64,000 nt of DNA from Sphingomonas albertensis (GTDB lineage: Bacteria; Pseudomonadota; Alphaproteobacteria; Sphingomonadales; Sphingomonadaceae), in NCBI RefSeq assembly GCF_014358075.1, contig NZ_JACONT010000017.1, forward strand, positions 1-64,000, read 5' to 3'. A program made the position numbers and the translations under genes. The notes beneath the pieces are model-generated. The model worked only from the letters and a program-made list of their open reading frames with translations, was not told the DNA's origin and ran no database searches. Positions within the stretch are counted from its first letter, which is position 1. Each line of letters opens with the position of its first letter. Below, piece by piece: positions 60,584-64,000 of the stretch.

Positions 60584-62242
60584 ATGGCAACGAACGCATC
60601 TGATCTCGCGTCGGTTCGATCGTCGGGCGATGGTCCATCCGTCCGCTGGTCGCACCTTGCGCGTGTCGGACTGCCGGTTGCTCTGACCGCCGTCATCTTC
60701 GCGCTGGACGCGTTCACGACCCTGCCCGGCGCGATTGCGACGCTCTACGTGATGACGCTCCTGATGGTGGGCACGGAAGCCGTCGGTCGCCGCACCATCA
60801 TCACATGGTCCGTGGCATGCGCGGTGCTCACGCTGCTCGCCTTCGCGATCGTCCACGGGCGCGGGCCGGAGATGACGGCCGCGTCCAGGCTCGTCATCAG
60901 CCTGCTGGCCAACGCGGTCACCACGATCCTGCTACTTCGAGGAAAAGCGGTCTACGCCGCGATGCAGGTCAGCGAATCACGCTACAGATCCATCTTCAAC
61001 GAGCTCGCCGTCGGGATCTGGGAACACGACTTCACGACCGTGCAGGCCGCGCTTTCGGAACTGCGCTCGCGTGGCGTCTTCGACCTCCGCCGCTACATCG
61101 AGGACAATCCGTCGTTCGTAGCCGAAGCGCGCCGGATGGTACGCATAACCGACGTCAACGCGACTGCCATGACGATGATGGGCGTGCATTCCCAGGCCGA
61201 GTTCTTCTCCCATTTGAGCGATTTCCTGCCGGAGACCGACGATACGTTCGCGGAGTGCCTGATCGCGATCGATGAGCGCCGCGCGCTGTTCATAGCCGAA
61301 ACGATGGTCCAGCCGCGACGCGGCGATCCGATCGACGTGATCGTGATGTTCAGCCTGTCGGGCAGCGGGCCACTTGCCCGGGTCCCCGGCAGCGTTCTCG
61401 ATGTCAGCCAGCGGAAACGTCTGGAAATGCAGATGGCCCGAACCCGTGCCGATCTCGCCCAGGTCCAGCGAGCCAGCGCACTCGGCGCGATGACCGCGTC
61501 CATCGCGCACGAGATCAACCAGCCGCTCGCCGCCATCAGCGGATATACCGATGCGGCGTGCCGTTGGCTCCGTCGCGACCCGCCCGCGATCGAAGAGGTC
61601 GATGCCGCGTTGAAGGGCTTGGTGTCAGCGGTCGATCATGCGGGACAGGTCGTTCAGCGGGTCCGTGCGCTGGTCGGGAATGCGCGGACGGAAACGCAGC
61701 CCGTCGATCTGAACGACGTCATCCGCGAGGCCGCCTCGTTGTTCGAACGGGGGGCCACGGAGGGTTCCGCCAGGATCGTCCTGGAACCCGAACCGGATCC
61801 GGTGGTTTGTGAGGCGGACCCCATCCTGCTCAAGCAGCTGCTCGTGAACCTCGTCACGAACGCCATACAAGCGATGCATCTGATGCGTCCCACCGACCGC
61901 GTGGTGACGCTCTGCGTGCGGCGTACGGGGACGCACGCGAGCATTGCGGTAGAGGACAACGGGCCGGGCTGGGACATAGACCGGGACAGCGCGTTCCAGA
62001 CCTTCTACACGACGAAGGCTGAGGGGATGGGCCTGGGTCTTTCGATCTGCAAGGCGACCATGGAGAGCCTCGACGGGGCGATCGAACTCGGTACCACCGA
62101 TCAGGGCGGGGCATCCGTGCTGCTGAAGTTTCAATTGGGCCGGAGCGCTAGCGGCGGATCGCCTTCTCAACCGCGGCTATCAGTAGTTTCGAATCCAGAG
62201 GTTTCTCGAGAAGAGCCGCAAATCCGAGTTTCTCGCATCTAG
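60584..62242 (+). CDS. membrane sensor histidine kinase
   Basis: A 552-aa kinase. Four or five hydrophobic segments in residues ~28-120 form the membrane sensor; ~130-275 is a PAS region; ASIAHEINQPLAAISGYTDAA is the H-box with His309; the ATPase domain has LVNLVTNAIQAM (N-box), VEDNGPGWDI (G1) and GMGLGLSICKATMESLDG (G2). ATG 60584 is chosen because the family match starts there; the longer frame reads through the poly-C tract. Its final ~30 codons overlap the 3' end of a response regulator gene on the other strand. Two response regulators lie beside it and are its likely partners. Confidence 0.92.
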   Translation: MATNASDLASVRSSGDGPSVRWSHLARVGLPVALTAVIFALDAFTTLPGAIATLYVMTLLMVGTEAVGRRTIITWSVACAVLTLLAFAIVHGRGPEMTAASRLVISLLANAVTTILLLRGKAVYAAMQVSESRYRSIFNELAVGIWEHDFTTVQAALSELRSRGVFDLRRYIEDNPSFVAEARRMVRITDVNATAMTMMGVHSQAEFFSHLSDFLPETDDTFAECLIAIDERRALFIAETMVQPRRGDPIDVIVMFSLSGSGPLARVPGSVLDVSQRKRLEMQMARTRADLAQVQRASALGAMTASIAHEINQPLAAISGYTDAACRWLRRDPPAIEEVDAALKGLVSAVDHAGQVVQRVRALVGNARTETQPVDLNDVIREAASLFERGATEGSARIVLEPEPDPVVCEADPILLKQLLVNLVTNAIQAMHLMRPTDRVVTLCVRRTGTHASIAVEDNGPGWDIDRDSAFQTFYTTKAEGMGLGLSICKATMESLDGAIELGTTDQGGASVLLKFQLGRSASGGSPSQPRLSVVSNPEVSREEPQIRVSRI

Positions 62243-62522
62243 ACGCAAGGGTGGGATCCGCATGGGCCGTCATCAGGATGATTCTGGGGGGACGATCGCG
62301 GCTCGCCAGTTCGGCAGCGACCGCAAGGCCCGAACGGCCCGGCATCTGCAGGTCGGTGAGCACGCAATCGACGATGACGCCCGAGGAGAGAAAGGCGTCG
62401 CCGCAATCGAATACATGGGTGCGATGGCCCATCGATCTGAGAAGGCTCGAGACGGCCCCTCGGACCAGATCGTTGTCATCCACGACCGCAATATTGGCAT
62501 GGTGCAACAGCGTACCTCTCAT
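62148..62522 (-). CDS. single-domain response regulator
   Basis: A 124-aa receiver-only protein. IAVVDDNDLVRGAV carries the acidic pocket, VIVDCVLTDLQMPGRSG the phosphoacceptor Asp, RIILMTAHADP the Thr, and ALLEKPLDSKLL the Lys. It lacks an output domain, so it acts by protein contact, as a phosphate sink, or in a phosphorelay. ATG 62522 begins the receiver match. Its 3' end overlaps the sensor kinase gene by 95 bases in antisense, and the FixJ-like regulator lies upstream on the same strand. Confidence 0.9.
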   Translation of the reverse strand: MRGTLLHHANIAVVDDNDLVRGAVSSLLRSMGHRTHVFDCGDAFLSSGVIVDCVLTDLQMPGRSGLAVAAELASRDRPPRIILMTAHADPTLASRCEKLGFAALLEKPLDSKLLIAAVEKAIRR

Positions 62523-62602
62523 GCGCCCGAATGGGGCGACGATGCCTACTAGCCATCGCTCAGGCAAAAGTAAGCCTATACAAGCGTCTATGTCAGCAGC
62601 GC

Positions 62603-63259
62603 TTACCTGGATGTGCCGTAGGAACTGGCACTTCCATCACCCGCTGTCTTCGACAGAACTTCCGCTAGACGGACAAGATCCGCGACGGTCCGAACGCCCA
62701 TCTTCTTCATGACGTTCGCCCTGTGCATCTTGACGGTTATCTCGGCGATGCCGAGTTCCCCTGCCACCTGCTTGTTGAGCAGTCCTCGGACCACGCCCGC
62801 CATGACCTCGGTCTCCCGCGGCGTCAGCGAATCGTGCCGTGTCCTCACGGCTGCCGTATCCTCTGCCGCCGAGATCTGATCGCGGCCTCGCGCCAGGGCG
62901 GCGTTCACGGCGTCGAGTATGTCCTGGTCTCGAACGGGTTTGGCTAGGAAGTCGACGGCTCCCGCCTTCATCGCCTTGACGCTCATGGGGATGTCCCCGT
63001 GCCCCGTCATGAAGATGATCGGAATGTCGGCGCCCCTCGACGCCAGCGTCTCCTGGAACTCGAACCCGCCGATGCCCGGCATTCTGACGTCCACCACCAG
63101 ACAGCAGAGCGTCCGTGGAAGCGGCGCGTTGAGTACCTCCGCTGCACTGCCGTAGCAGACCGTCTTCAATCCCACCGATCGGAACAGGCTGTCCAGGGCG
63201 CCGCGGACGAGCTCGTCGTCATCGACGATGATGACCAGCGCTTCGGTCGTGTCGTACAT
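62603..63259 (-). CDS. FixJ/NarL-type response regulator
   Basis: A 218-aa regulator. The receiver domain (VIIVDDDELVRGALDSL, CLVVDVRMPGIGGFEF with phosphoacceptor Asp57, PIIFMTGHGDIPMSVKAMKAGA, FLAKPV) is followed by a LuxR-type HTH (LTPRETEVMAGVVRGLLNKQVAGELG, EITVKMHRANVMKKMGV) from ~145. It is the FixJ/TodT branch that controls microoxic or aromatic-compound genes. It probably pairs with the kinase at 60584. It is divergent from the hydrolase gene at 63400, with a 140-base shared region, so that gene could be a target. Confidence 0.93.
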   Translation of the reverse strand: MYDTTEALVIIVDDDELVRGALDSLFRSVGLKTVCYGSAAEVLNAPLPRTLCCLVVDVRMPGIGGFEFQETLASRGADIPIIFMTGHGDIPMSVKAMKAGAVDFLAKPVRDQDILDAVNAALARGRDQISAAEDTAAVRTRHDSLTPRETEVMAGVVRGLLNKQVAGELGIAEITVKMHRANVMKKMGVRTVADLVRLAEVLSKTAGDGSASSYGTSR

Positions 63260-63399
63260 GTCGCGGGCTCATTTCCTGTATCACGAGATCGGGTACGGAT
63301 AACGCAAAATCGGGACCGATCCTACAAGCCCCGCCTCGCATGTCCTGCGAAACGAGGTCGGAACGGGGCGCAATGGTCGCGCGTCGTCAGGAGCGCTTC

Positions 63400-64000
63400 A
63401 TGCCATACGTAACCGCCGAGGATGGTACCGAACTCTATTACAAGGACTGGGGCACTGGTCCAGCGATCTTCTTCAGCCACGGCTGGCCCCTGAGCGCCGA
63501 CATGTGGGAGCAGCAGATGATGTACTTCGCATCGAACGGCTTCCGCGTGCTGGCCCACGACCGGCGCGGATTCGGACGGTCCGGCCAGCCTTGGAACGGG
63601 TACGACTACGACACGTTCGCCGACGACATAGCCTTGGTCCTGCAGACCGCGGGCGTCCAGGACGTCACGATGGTGGGCTTCTCCATGGGTGGCGGCGACG
63701 TGGCGCGCTACATCTCGAAGTACCGAGGTGCCCGCGTCGCGAAGGCATGCCTGACCTCGTCGGTCACCCCCTACTTCATCAAGGCCGACGACAACCCGGA
63801 CGGGGCGCCCAAGGCCATCTTCGACGGCATCCGCGAAGGCCTGATCAAGGACCGTCCGCAGTTCATCGACGACTTCTCGACGTTGTTCTACGGGACCAAC
63901 AAGCATCCGGATGCCGTGTCGGAAGGCATTCTCAAGCAGACGCTCCAGATCGCGCTCACCGCATCGATCAAGGCGACGTACGACTGCGTGACGGCGTTTT
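63400..64000 (+). CDS. chloroperoxidase-type alpha/beta hydrolase (partial)
   Basis: The first ~200 aa of a cofactor-free haloperoxidase/arylesterase-like enzyme; it runs off the window edge. FFSHGWPLSADMW is the oxyanion-hole motif, VLAHDRRGFGRSGQPW a family hallmark, and MVGFSMGGGDVARYI the nucleophile elbow (Ser in GFSMGGG). The final Asp and His motifs lie beyond the window. Such enzymes hydrolyse esters and can form peracids. ATG 63400 follows CAGGAGCGC; an in-frame ATG at 63373 is less likely. Confidence 0.9.
   Translation, partial: MPYVTAEDGTELYYKDWGTGPAIFFSHGWPLSADMWEQQMMYFASNGFRVLAHDRRGFGRSGQPWNGYDYDTFADDIALVLQTAGVQDVTMVGFSMGGGDVARYISKYRGARVAKACLTSSVTPYFIKADDNPDGAPKAIFDGIREGLIKDRPQFIDDFSTLFYGTNKHPDAVSEGILKQTLQIALTASIKATYDCVTAF

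Noticed and set aside
1..64000. tRNA, rRNA, transposase, integrase or prophage genes
   Set aside because: I looked for T-loop-like GTTCGA motifs in cloverleaf context and for DDE or Tyr-recombinase motifs and saw none that hold up.

Overview
The window is high-GC DNA from an alphaproteobacterium, most likely a sphingomonad (Sphingomonas or a close relative). The pointers are a cyanide-insensitive-type bd oxidase, a DUF6961-like small protein, a YozE-like protein, a GTTC-N7-GTTC LexA-type site, and many pirin, AraC, LysR and DHA2 transporter genes typical of that group. These taxonomic pointers are inference from family content. I saw no tRNA, rRNA, transposase, integrase or CRISPR array.

Region 1 (about 1-8.4 kb) is accessory. 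It holds two small hypothetical genes, a divergent XRE regulator / JAB (RadC-like) pair, and what I read as a complete retron on the minus strand: a PRTase-like plus winged-helix partner protein (3708-4934), a short gap rich in inverted repeats that could encode the msr-msd RNA (about 3541-3700), and a retron-type reverse transcriptase (2356-3531). This is the best candidate for an interesting system. After it come an ArsR-type regulator with a promoter that suggests a leaderless mRNA, an array of 10-bp tandem repeats, a YozE-like gene beside a LexA-type direct repeat, and a decayed SOS mutagenesis cassette: umuD with an in-frame amber stop, umuC with two compensating frameshifts and a lost C-terminus, and a SRAP (YedK/HMCES) fragment.

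Region 2 (8.4-26 kb) is ordinary chromosomal-type content: an SDR, a secreted protein, an MscS channel fused to a cyclic-nucleotide-binding domain, a histidine-kinase-like protein lacking its phosphoacceptor His, an AraC regulator, a dehalogenase-like hydrolase, D-lactate dehydrogenase with an FAH-family enzyme and a small membrane protein, a CDF metal exporter, two DHA2 drug exporters, a stand-alone M17 N-domain protein, a UBP-type zinc finger, and a CNB-thioredoxin-reductase fusion without the redox cysteines.

Region 3 (26-47.9 kb) is rich in redox and electrophile stress genes: three pirins, WrbA, a cupin translationally coupled to malate:quinone oxidoreductase, an MFS exporter, a STAND-type regulator, AraC and LysR regulators, an apparently inactive HSL-like hydrolase, an aldo/keto reductase, a secreted hydrolase overlapping a secreted metallo-beta-lactamase-fold enzyme, luciferase-like and Old Yellow Enzyme flavoproteins, a sulfite-oxidase-like molybdoenzyme and a carboxymuconolactone-decarboxylase-like protein.

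Region 4 (48-64 kb) carries a tripartite efflux operon (EmrA-, EmrB- and OprM-like), a CIO-type bd oxidase (two genes), a tightly overlapping operon for a periplasmic molybdenum hydroxylase ([2Fe-2S] subunit, Mo subunit, triheme cytochrome c) that could pass electrons to the respiratory chain, a MaoC / isochorismatase pair, a sensor kinase with two response regulators (one overlapping the kinase gene antisense), and a chloroperoxidase-type hydrolase cut by the window end.
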